In this document: piece after piece, positions 27,901 through 36,673 of the stretch | How the letters are laid out: each line of letters begins with the position of its first letter | Position numbering within the stretch: the first letter of the stretch is position 1 | Assembly: GCA_026874595.1 (NCBI GenBank) | Contig: CM049306.1 | Location: 109,265,142-109,329,141, forward strand | DNA: 64,000 nt | Origin: Sipunculus nudus | Lineage: Eukaryota; Annelida; Sipuncula; Golfingiida; Sipunculidae | Direction of reading: 5' to 3' | Notes under the pieces: model-generated | Told to the model about the DNA's origin: nothing | Databases searched by the model: none | What the model saw: only the letters and a program-made list of their open reading frames with translations | Made by a program: the position numbers and the translations under genes

Positions 27901-28484
27901 CAGAATGAACATATCAGTTAACTTCCAATGCATGTGTTATGAACTACAGCATTGCATGTCTGTGGTCTATTCAGCCGAAAATTCGGTGTTCACATTTGCT
28001 TGAGTATGTAGTTAATGTGCATGTAATTAATAACAACAGGAGAACAGTAGGATATATATTGTCATGGATAATGGGTGTAACACTGAAATAACTTGGTTTA
28101 TCCAATGTTGTTATTCAGTTTATACCATTTGTACCGGTGGAATTTGTGGTACTATTAAGAGTGCATGTTATAAATAACTGGACATCGATGGACTCAACCA
28201 GTTCATTCAGAGTAAATATTCAATGTACAGTGAATAACTGTGCCTATTTCATAACTGGCCGTATAATACAACAATAATTCAATTATCTCTCCGTGGTTGG
28301 GGAAGAAAGTTCAAAGCACTATTGTGATATCCATCAAATTCCCATCTATGGGGACTGCAAGTAACTCACCAGTCTGGCTTTCTGCTCTTGTCCATTAATG
28401 ATGAGCCATCGGGGACTCTCTGGCATGAAGAGGAAGCTGATGAACTGGATCAAAGAGGGAACCCCGCCCAGTCCCAGCATGTAC
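10570..28484 (-). CDS. SLC2A13/HMIT-like proton myo-inositol cotransporter, eight 3' exons
   Basis: Eight exons on the minus strand: 28484-28370, 22738-22642, 18365-18254, 15693-15530, 12728-12614, 12040-11799, 11278-11126 and 10805-10570. Every junction has AG/GT boundaries and all phases fit, giving 411 codons plus the stop. In order the protein has PESPRW after TM6, a charged cytoplasmic loop, [10 protein letters not shown] in TM7, VEKIGRR, a long Cys-rich luminal/extracellular loop ([14 protein letters not shown]), [12 protein letters not shown] with [12 protein letters not shown] in TM10, and PETKG near the C-terminus. The Cys-rich loop between TM9 and TM10 is diagnostic of HMIT (SLC2A13) within the GLUT family; the family imports myo-inositol with H+. 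The N-terminal exons (TM1 to about TM5) were not found here. No frameshift or stop is seen. Expression control cannot be judged because the promoter is outside the window. Confidence 0.95.
10806..11125 (-). other. intron between exons g and h
   Basis: 320 bp with consensus GTAAGT donor and CACAG acceptor. No repeat or RNA gene seen. Confidence 0.9.
11126..11278 (-). CDS. SLC2A13-like exon g (TM10-TM11)
   Basis: 153 nt. Acceptor TTTTTGCAG, donor GTAAGT at 11125. Reads [20 protein letters not shown] then a TM segment and SLTEAITRY. The PMPW...SEIYPLWAR block is the GLUT signature around TM10, with the Trp that corresponds to the cytochalasin B-site Trp of GLUTs. Confidence 0.96.
11279..11798 (-). 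other. intron between exons f and g
   Basis: 520 bp. Contains a short C run near 11325. Otherwise nothing recognisable. Confidence 0.9.
11799..12040 (-). CDS. SLC2A13-like exon f (Cys-rich loop, TM9-TM10)
   Basis: 242 nt. Acceptor CTTTATCAG, donor GTAAGA at 11798. Starts [20 protein letters not shown] and has further cysteines in SCLPSDY, GRCNIT and DFCPTPF. Two N-glycosylation sequons (NAS, NIT) are visible. It ends in a hydrophobic segment and FFAP. The Cys-rich extracellular loop is the feature that separates HMIT from other GLUT-type transporters. Confidence 0.96.
12041..12613 (-). other. intron between exons e and f
   Basis: 573 bp of AT-rich sequence. No repeat or gene recognised. Confidence 0.9.
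12614..12728 (-). CDS. SLC2A13-like exon e (TM9, start of Cys loop)
   Basis: 115 nt. Acceptor TTTACAG, donor GTAAGT at 12613. Reads [20 protein letters not shown] and ends in SRCNMY before the split Gln codon. This is TM9 and the start of the long loop found only in HMIT-type carriers. Weakest exon by length alone, but the phase and the order are exact. Confidence 0.92.
12910..12964. repeat. (TA)n microsatellite
   Basis: About 27 uninterrupted TA units. Confidence 0.95.
13049..13296 (+). repeat. 49-bp minisatellite, about 5 copies
   Basis: The unit contains 'ataactggggtattcatgga' then 'gtttgacctatttataatca'. Copies are nearly identical, the last one more diverged. Located in an intron. Confidence 0.93.
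15530..15693 (-). CDS. SLC2A13-like exon d (TM8, VEKIGRR)
   Basis: 164 nt. Acceptor TTTTGCCAG, donor GTAAGG at 15529. Reads [22 protein letters not shown]8 ([15 protein letters not shown]) and [14 protein letters not shown]. The GRR motif between TM8 and TM9 is conserved in sugar porters. Both boundary phases fit their neighbours. Confidence 0.95.
15694..18253 (-). other. intron between exons c and d
   Basis: 2.56 kb. Holds one complete MITE (17382-17781); the remainder is unremarkable AT-rich sequence. Confidence 0.9.
17374..17789. mobile_element. hAT-type MITE with 8-bp target duplication
   Basis: Element 17382-17781 (400 bp) starts TAGGGCTGAAA and ends with its inverse. Perfect 8-bp duplications AGGGGAGG flank it (17374-17381 and 17782-17789). 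An 8-bp TSD with short TIRs is the hAT hallmark. Subterminal regions carry repeated GTACTCGAGTCC-like and TTGGACT boxes in both orientations. No transposase is present, so it is non-autonomous. Confidence 0.85.
18254..18365 (-). CDS. SLC2A13-like exon c (TM7, QQLAGIN)
   Basis: 112 nt. Acceptor TTACAG, donor GTAAGT at 18253. Reads [19 protein letters not shown], then [16 protein letters not shown]. The QQLxGIN motif of TM7 contributes to the substrate-binding site in GLUT-family carriers. The phase fits the next exon, which completes the Met codon. Confidence 0.95.
18366..22641 (-). other. intron between exons b and c
   Basis: 4.3 kb, AT-rich. 18366-21180 holds nothing I recognise apart from a short 'aattatggatgcattt' duplication near 21120. 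21183-22490 is a fragment of the Helitron-like family. Confidence 0.85.
21183..22490 (-). mobile_element. partial inverted copy of the Helitron-like element
   Basis: Reads as the reverse complement of 3979-5954. 21183-21300 matches 5820-5936 inverted, and 22250-22490 matches 3983-4220 inverted. Between them GGTGGCRCCACC boxes lie near 21316, 21465, 21597, 21736, 21886, 22020 and 22168 with the same alternating spacing but fewer units. The 3' hairpin is missing its second arm, so this copy is truncated or decayed. Confidence 0.8.
22642..22738 (-). CDS. SLC2A13-like exon b (central cytoplasmic loop)
   Basis: 97 nt. Acceptor CCATATCAG; reads [19 protein letters not shown] and then an acidic stretch rich in E, K and Q. 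The donor GTGAGT begins at 22641, phase 1. It corresponds to the 'QMRGNQTIDEEYDSI' region of vertebrate HMIT, the intracellular loop between TM6 and TM7. A fragment of the Helitron-like family lies about 150 bp beyond the donor. Confidence 0.93.
23140..24722 (+). mobile_element. 5'-truncated LINE (Rex1/CR1-like RT) with (TTATC)n tail
   Basis: A single open frame to 24466 encodes the RT core and C-terminal part of a non-LTR retrotransposon. Landmarks are [64 protein letters not shown] and [17 protein letters not shown]. Endonuclease and the N-terminal half of the ORF are missing, so it is 5'-truncated, as is usual. The 3' end is an AT-rich UTR, a T15 run and a short TTATC/TTATCTC repeat at about 24687-24720. 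The clade is judged from RT motif style (Jockey superfamily, Rex1/CR1-like) and is not certain. It is antisense to the transporter, inside an intron. The coding frame carries no stops, so it may be fairly recent. Confidence 0.85.
26046..26766 (+). repeat. dispersed repeat C, copy 1
   Basis: Matches copies near 46070, 48600, 49240 and 51400. Landmarks in order: 'attcaataaccagcct', 'catgctgtgaaaattaaat', 'gcccataacttaaagaaatt', 'ataggtttttaatgg', then GACAGACAGACAGATGG and a tail 'gactatagcccagatgactt'. No ORF. The class is unknown. Confidence 0.75.
28370..28484 (-). CDS. SLC2A13-like exon a (TM6, PESPRW)
   Basis: 115 nt. The acceptor is ...TGTTACAG at 28485-28492, and the first G (28484) completes an Arg codon begun in the unseen previous exon. 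It then reads [14 protein letters not shown], a hydrophobic TM6 and [25 protein letters not shown] is the sugar-transporter signature after TM6. The donor is GTGAGT at 28369, phase 0. The first 25 nt of this exon, with the 34 intronic nt before them, are the unit of the huge tandem array that starts at this acceptor. Confidence 0.95.
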
Positions 28485-30164
28485 CTGTAACAGTACAAAG
28501 ACATCAGCTAGTGGTCAGAACACTGCCCAGTCTCAGCATGTACCTGTCACATTAAACAGACATCAGCTGGTGGTCAGAACATGACCCAGTCCCAGTATGT
28601 ACCTGTAACATTACACAGACATCAGCTAGTGGTCAGAACACCACCGGGTCCCAGCATGTACCTGTTACATTACACAGACATAAGCTAGTGGTCAGAACAC
28701 CACCCAGTCCCAGCATGTACCTGTAACATTATACAGAAATCAGCTAGTGGTCAGAATACCACCCAGTCCCAGCATGTACCTGTAACATTATACAGACATC
28801 AGCTAGTGGTCAGAACACTGCCCAGTTCCAGCATGTACCTGTAACATTACACAGATGTGGTCAGAACATGACCCAGTCCCAGCATGTACCTGTAACATTA
28901 CAAAGACATCAGCTAGTGGTCAGAACACTGCCCAGTCTCAGCATGTACCTGTCACAATAAACAGACATCAGCTAGTGGTCAGAACATAACCCAGTCCAAG
29001 CATGTAACTGTAACATTACACAGACATCAGCTAGTGGTCAGAACACCACCCAGTCCCAGCATGTACCTGTAATATTACACAGACATCAGCTGGTGGTCAG
29101 AACATGACCCAGTCCCAGCATGTTACTGTAACATTACACAGACATCAGCTAGTGGTCAGAACACCACCAGTCCCAGCATGTACCTGTGTAACATTACATC
29201 AGCTTGTGGTCAGAACATGACCCAGTCCCAGCATGTACCTGTGTAACATTACACAGACATCAGCTAGTGGTCAGAACACTGCCCCTTCCCAGAATGTACC
29301 TGTAACATTACACAGACATCAGCTAGTGGTCAGAACACCACCCAATCCCAGCATGTACCTGTAACATTCCACAGACATCAGCTACTGGTCAGAACACCGC
29401 CCCGTCCCAGCATGTACCTGTAACATTACACAGACATCAGCTAGTGGTCAGAACACCACCCAGTCCCAGCATGTACCTGTGTAACATTACACAGACATCA
29501 GCTAGTGGTCAGAACACCACCCAGTCCCAGCATGTACCTGTAACATTACACAGACATCAGCTAGTGGTCAGAACACCACCCAGTCCCAGCATGTACCTGT
29601 TACATTACACAGACATCAGCTAGTGGTCAGAACATGACCCAGTCCCAGCTTGTACATGTAACATTACACAAACATCAGCTAGTGGTCAGAGCACCGCCCA
29701 GTCCAAGCATGTACCTGTAACATTACACAGACATCAGCTAGTGGTCAGAACACCACCCAATCCCAGCATGTACCTGTAACATTACACAGACATCAGCTAG
29801 TGGTAAGAACACCACCCAATCCCAGCATGTACCTGTAACATTACACAAACATCAGCTAGTGGTCAGAACACCGCCCCTTCCCAGAATGTACCTGTAAAAT
29901 TACACAGACATCAGCTAGTGGTCAGAACACCACCCAGTCCCAGCATGTACCTGTAACATTACACAGACATCAGCTAGTGGTCAGAACACCACCCAGTCCC
30001 AGCATGTACCTGTAACATTACACAGACATCAGCTAGTGGTCAGAACACCACCCAGTCCCAGCATGTACCTGTTACATTACACAGACATCAGCTAGTGGTC
30101 AGAATATGACCCAGTCCCAGCATGTACCTGTAACATTACAGAGACATCAGCTAGTGGTCAGAAT

Positions 30165-30350
30165 ACCACTAGCTGATGTCTGTATAATGTTACAGGTACA
30201 TGCTGGGACTCAGTGGTATTCTGACCACTAGCTGATGCCTCTGTAATGTTACAGGTACATGCTGGGACTGGGCGTAGTTCTGACCACTAGCTGATGTCTG
30301 TGTAATGTTACAGGTACTAGCTGATGTCTCTGTAATGTTACAGGTACATG
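30165..30350 (+). repeat. inverted block 1 inside the 59-bp array
   Basis: About three units, partly deleted, in opposite orientation. The left turn is the palindrome 'ctagtggtcagaataccact' and the right turn is 'gttacaggtacatgtaac'. Both turns show short inverted homology. Confidence 0.9.
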
Positions 30351-30974
30351 TAACATTACACAAACATCAGCTACTGGTCAGAACACCGCCCCGTCCCAGC
30401 ATGTACCTGTAAAATTACACAGACATCAGCTAGTGGTCAGGACACCACCCAGTCCCAGCATGTACCTGTAACATTACACAGACATCAGCTAGTGGTAAGA
30501 ACACCACCCAATCCCAGCATGTACCTGTAACATTACACAAACATCAGCTAGTGGTCAGAACACCGCCCCTTCCCAGAATGTACCTGTAAAATTACACAGA
30601 CATGAGCTAGTGGTCAGAACACCACCCAATCCCAGCATGTACCTGTAACATTCCACAGACATCAGCTACTGGTCAGAACACCACCCAGTCCTAGCATGTA
30701 CCTGTAACATTACACAGACATCAGCTAGTGGTCAGAACACCACCCAGTCCCAGCATGTACCTTTTACATTACACAGACATCAGCTAGTGGTCAGAACATG
30801 ACCCAGTCCGAGCATGTACATGTAACATTACACAAACATCAGCTAGTGGTCAGAGCACCGCCCAGTCCAAGCATGTACCTGTTACATTACACAGACATCA
30901 GCTAGTGGTCAGAACACCACCCAATCCCAGCATGTACCTGTAACATTACAGAGACATCAGCTAGTGGTCGGAAT

Positions 30975-31158
30975 ACCACTAGCTGATGTCTGTATAATGT
31001 TACAGGTACATGCTGGGACTCAGTGGTATTCTGACCACTAGCTGATGCCTCTGTAATGTTACAGGTACATGCTGGGACTGGGCGGTGTTCTGACCACTAG
31101 CTGATGTCTGTGTAATGTTACAGGTACTAGCTGATGTCTCTGTAATGTTACAGGTACA
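30975..31158 (+). repeat. inverted block 2 inside the 59-bp array
   Basis: Near-identical to block 1, 810 bp away, with the same internal deletion ('caggtactagctgatg'). It is therefore a copy made by segmental duplication within the array, not an independent inversion. Confidence 0.9.
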
Positions 31159-34100
31159 TGTAACATTACACAAACATCAGCTAGTGGTCAGAACACCACC
31201 CAGTCCCAGATTGTACCTGTAACATTACACAGACATCAGCTAGAGGTCAGACCACTGCCCAGTCTCAGCATGTACATGTAACATTACATAAACATCAGCT
31301 AGTGGTCAGAACAGCACCCCGTCCCAGAATGTACCTGTAATATTACACAGACATCAGCAAGTGGTCAGAACACCACCCAGTCCTAGCATGTACCTGTAAC
31401 ATTACACAGACATCAGCTAGTGGTCAGAACACCAACCAATCCAAGCATGTACCTGTTACATTACACAAACATCAGCTAGTGGTCAGAACACCAACCAATC
31501 CAAGCATGTACCTGTTACATTACACAAACATCAGCTAGTGGTCAGAAAACCGCCCCGTCCCAGAATGTACCTGTAAAATTACACAGACATCAGCTAGTGG
31601 TCAGAACACCACCCAATCCCAGCATGTACCTGTAACATTCTACAGACATCAGCTACTGGTCAGAACACCGCCCCGTCCCAGCATGTACCTGTAACATTAC
31701 ACAGACATCAGCTAGTGGTCAGAACACCACCCAGTCCCAGCATGTACCTGTGTAACATTACACAGACATCAGCTAGTGGTCAGAACACCGCCCAGTCCCA
31801 GCATGTACCTGTAATATTACACAGACATCAGCTAGTGGTCAGAACATGACCCAGTCACAGCATGTACCTGTAACATTACAGAGACATCAGCTAGTGGTCA
31901 GAACACCTCCCAGTCCCAGCATGTACCTGTAATATTACACAGACATCAGCAAGTGGTCAGAACACTGCCCAGTCTCAGCATGTACCTGTAACATTACACA
32001 GACATCAGCTAGTGGTCAGAACACCAACCAATCCAAGCATGTACCTGTTACATTACACAAACATCAGCTAGTGGTCAGAAAACTGCCCCGTCCCAGAATG
32101 TACCTGTAAAATTACACAGACATTAGCTAGTGGTCAGAACACCACCCAATCCCAGCATGTACCTGTAACATTCCACAGACATCAGCTACTGGTCAGAACA
32201 CCGCCCCGTCCCAGCATGTACCTGTAACATTACACAGACATCAGCTAGTGGTCAGAACACCACCCAGTCCCAGCATGTACCTGTGTAACATTACACTGAC
32301 ATCAGCTAGTGGTCAGAACACCGCCCAGTCCCAGCATGTACCTGTAATATTACACAGACATCAGCTAGTGGTCAGAACACCGCCCAGTCCCAGCATGTAC
32401 CTGTAACATTACACAGACATCAGCTAGTGGTCAGAATACCACTGAGACCCAGCATGTACCTGTAATATTACACAGACATCAGCTAGTGGTCAGAACATGA
32501 CCCAGTCACACCATGTACCTGTAACATTACAGAGACATCAGCTAGTGGTCAGAACACCTCCCAGTCCCAGCATGTACCTGTAATATTACACAGACATCAG
32601 CAAGTGGTCAGAACACCGCCCAGTCCCAGCATGTACCTGTAACATTCCACAGACATCAGCTACTGGTCAGAACACCGCCCCGTCCCAGCATGTACCTGTG
32701 TAACATTACACAGACATCAGCTAGTGGTCAGAACACCGCCCAGTCCCAGCATGTACCTGTAATATTACACAGACATCAGCTAGTGGTCTGAACACCGCCC
32801 AGTCCCAGCATGTACCTGTAACATTACACAGACATCAGCTAGTGGTCAGAATACCACTGAGACCCAGCATGTACCTGTAATATTACACAGACATCAGCTA
32901 GTGGTCAGAACATGACCCAGTCACAGCATGTACCTATAACATTACAAAGACATCAGCTAGTGGTCAGAACACCTCCCAGTCCCAGCATGTACCTGTAATA
33001 TTACACAGACATCAGCAAGTGGTCAGAACACCGCCCAGTCCCAGCATGTACCTGTAACATTACACAGACATCAGCTAGTGGTCAGAACACCAACCAATCC
33101 AAGCATGTACCTGTTACATTACACAAACATCAGCTAGTGGTCAGAAAACCGCCCCGTCCCAGAATGTACCTGTAAAATTACACAGACATTAGCTAGTGGT
33201 CAGAACACCACCCAATCCCAGCATGTACCTGTAACATTCTACAGACATCAGCTACTGGTCAGAACACCGCCCCGTCCCAGCATGTACCTGTAACATTACA
33301 CAGACATCAGCTAGTGGTCAGAACACCACCCAGTCCCAGCATGTACCTGTGTAACATTACACAGACATCAGCTAGTGGTCAGAACACCGCCCAGTCCCAG
33401 CATGTACCTGTAATATTACACAGACATCAGCTAGTGGTAAGAACACCGCCCAGTCCAGGCATGTACTTGTAACATTACACAGACATCAGCTAGTGGTCAG
33501 AATACCACTGAGACCCAGCATGTACCTGTAATATTACACAGACATCAGCTAGTGGTCAGAACATGACCCAGTCACAGCATGTACCTGTAACATTACAGAG
33601 ACATCAGCTAGTGGTCAGAACACCTCCCAGTCCCAGCATGTACCTGTAATATTACACAGACATCAGCAAGTGGTCAGAACACCGCCCAGTCCCAGCATGT
33701 ACCTGTAACATTATACAGACATCAGCTAGTGGTCAGAACATGACCCAGTCCCAGCATGTACCTGTAACATTACACAGACATCAGCTAGTGGTCAGAATAC
33801 CACTGAGACCCAGCATGTACCTGTAACATTATACAGACATCAGCTAGTGGTCAGAACATGACCCAGTCCCAGCATGTACCTGTAACATTATAAAGACATC
33901 AGCTAGTGGTCAGAACATGACCCAGTCCCAGCATGTACCTGTAACATTACACAGACATCAGCTAGTGGTAAGAACACCGCCCAGTCCAGGCATGTACTTG
34001 TAACATTACACAGACATCAGCTAGTGGTCAGAACATGACCCAGTCCCAGCATGTACCTGTAACATTACAGAGACATCAGCTAGTGGTCAGAATACCACTG

Positions 34101-34207
34101 AGTCCCAGCATGTACCTGTAATATTACACATACATCAGCTATAGTGGTCAGAACATGACCCAGTCCCAGCATGTACATGTAACATTACAGAGACCTGTAA
34201 CATTGCA

Positions 34208-36660
34208 CACGGGCCTCCGCCCTTACCGACTACCGAGTGCCAACATCCAAGCCATGGAGACTGCCTTGTATTAGTCATAACTTGTTGTACAATCCATATT
34301 AAATATATAAAGTTTAAAGACAGCTTGTGTTCAAAACACCACCCAGTCACAGACAGCTATATTATTATTAGCAATGACACTTCTCTCTACAACCTTTATG
34401 ACAAAAGATCGCAACCATTCAATTTATACAAACATTCCTCAGAAAACAGTCATATTATAATGGACTTTATTACTTAAAAGCTAAGATGACAGTTTCAAGA
34501 TTATTACATTTTTATTTTTAATTAAAATTAATTTTTATATATTCTATGATAAAAGACATCCACCCATTACAAATGATGTCTTTGCCTCTTGTCTTTCTCG
34601 AGTAAAAAACACATTCCAAGAAGACTTTCCAGTTGACACCTGTGTGATAATTCACTGATTTCACCTTCTGTTTAAAAATATATTTTCACTGGAAATCCTG
34701 GAGGGAAGCTATTTGTATATTTATAATACATAGACGTGATGTATTTCCTTGAATCTGACATATGTACTGTCAGCCATACATAACACAAAACACTAGTGTT
34801 AACAGCTGCTGTGAGAGAACCAAATGCATCTTTGGCCAGTTATTTCATTCATTATGCTTTTATGTGTCTAAAAGACTTCAGTTTATATTTTAAATGACAA
34901 ATAAGCCTCCCATTTAAACTATGGCACACTATACCATAAATATTTAATTTTACAAAGTCAACTATATAAACTTGCACAGGTAAGTTCCCTGACAGGTGTA
35001 TTACTTAGGTATATTACTGTATTAAAAGACTTATGTCTGAAATTCCTCAATGTTAAATTAACTTGAATATCAATAACAAGTTCCTTCAAGACCTAGTTGA
35101 ATACAAAGTAGTGAGGTGAACTGATAAATGAATAACACCATATGGTCACATGAATCAATAAAAAAAATACAACACCATACGGCCACATGAATTTTTATAT
35201 GGTCAGACTGATGTACTGACTTGGAAGCTTTATTCTTTGTAGCTACTGATTGAGTGTTCTACCTAGCCATCTGAATACCAGATAATACAAAGAAGCTTTT
35301 ATTATAAACAAAGACACTGGAAAAAATTGTCATGTTTCAATCTGCCATATGTTATTTAATCTACCAGCTGTACCTGTTTTTTTTTCAAAATTTTAATCAT
35401 GAAAACTGTAAAATTAAAAACATAATTACTTTATCCCTTCACATGATTTATATACTATAATTTAGTGTCTATATACACATATTATAAGAAATTTGAGCCA
35501 TTTGTAAAAACTGTCCTCCAGGAAAAATTATCCTCCAGGAAAAAAGATTAACTGGATTTATAAGGTAAATACTAAAATACTGTATGCAGATATCATGATA
35601 TTGTTCTTGATAAAGGCCATTGTAAAGGCATAAGACCACCTGGAAACCATCCCTCATCATGCTTTCTGAGCTCACACAGTCAATGCCCTGAGGCTACAAT
35701 AACTCATACTTATTTCCTGTTTTTCTGTTATAACTATATATATATCTATCAAGCAAAGTGGTCTCAGATAAACAGGGACATTATTGAATTTTAAAGAACA
35801 TGTCTTCAAATTTATTTCATCGTATGTGTCTTTTTCTCTTAGGAAGCAAAATGATGTCAAGATGAGACAGAGGCAGCAATGAAGTATCTGTAAGTAGGAC
35901 AGCTCAGCAGCAATTTCTTGGTCTAGCCACATGTATTATCTGATAAATCATTTTGGCATCAATCAAACAATCAAAAGACCTGGCCTGTGTTCTGGGTATA
36001 CTTGCTTTCATATCACGTACAAGAGAAGCATACAGACTAGATGTATCGTTCATATACATTTAAAAAGAAACCATCTGTTGCTGGCTGTCTTTCTAATACA
36101 GGACCCTGAGCACTGACTCCAACTTCCTCACCAAGAAACCTGAATCAAACACTCTTTTTGCTCACTAAAAAGGACTCTTTCATGTCAATAACTAAAAATA
36201 ACTCTCTTATCTCTTATGTTTTCTTAAGAATAAATCAGATCGAGGCAGTTGGTATATTGTTTGCTGTATTGGTAACATTCAGAGATGTCACTGACTGTGG
36301 ATGTGATTATGTGATACGTCCATTGTTCAGCACTGGGAGCCAATTTAAAAAATTAATAAAGATAAATGACTGTCTTGCTTTTATGTTTTTATTCTCCAAG
36401 TCTACTAGAATGGCTGATTAAAAAATATTCTCCAGTGTTTTTCATGACATATACAGATGTTATTTAGATCTACATCATAATCTGATACGCTGTCAACAGA
36501 ATTTTAATTTGCATTGTGATTTTTTTTTTGTCCTTCTGAAATTTCAAGTTGGTAAATGTGTATTAGTAATCAATAAACCACATGATCTGAGACCAGAAGA
36601 GTTATATATTATTCTATACAAAGAAAAAGGTGTACTATGCTGTTAAAATCCATCTGCTGT
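34208..36660. other. no recognisable gene
   Basis: AT-rich sequence. A vestige of the 59-bp unit ('aacaccacccagtcacag') lies near 34336. No exon of the transporter and no other protein family recognised. Confidence 0.6.
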
Positions 36661-36673
36661 ACAGTTTACAATA

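Larger units (their letters stand above)
22739..28369 (-). other. intron between exons a and b
   Basis: 5.6 kb. Contains the LINE fragment at 23140-24722 and a dispersed repeat copy at 26046-26766. 24723-26045 and 26767-28369 are AT-rich without recognisable features, apart from a G10 tract at 25838-25847. Confidence 0.88.
28485..34207 (-). repeat. 59-bp tandem array (~97 units) built on a splice acceptor
   Basis: On the minus strand each unit is 34 nt of intron end (containing CTGACCACTAGCTGATG, two CTRAY branch-point-like sites, and TTACAG) plus the first 25 nt of SLC2A13-like exon a (GTACATGCTGGGACTGGG then CGGTGTTC). Unit 1 is the genuine exon boundary at 28484/28485; copies then run upstream for 5.7 kb. 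Many share the same variants in blocks (GACTGGGTCATG, GGTCTCAGTGGT), showing higher-order duplication, for example 32440 to 33503 (18 units, about 1063 bp). Two ~185-bp blocks are inverted (30165-30350 and 30975-31158). In the exon frame the unit reads 12 codons and then TGA. Confidence 0.95.

Noticed and set aside
28485-34207. CRISPR-like array of regular repeats
   Set aside because: Units are contiguous without unique spacers, and the context is a eukaryotic intron.
34135-34350. Possible upstream transporter exon with a GTAAGG donor-like site near 34228
   Set aside because: Translations of the minus strand here do not resemble any HMIT N-terminal segment, and the frame overlaps the end of the 59-bp array.
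35469-35675. GGQFLQ string on the minus strand, reminiscent of the TGGQF motif of TM5 in HMIT
   Set aside because: Flanking residues do not match, there is no fitting phase-2 donor, and the surrounding sequence is AT-rich noise.
36158-36421. 87-codon open frame
   Set aside because: No recognisable motif, no splice or repeat context, and length expected by chance.
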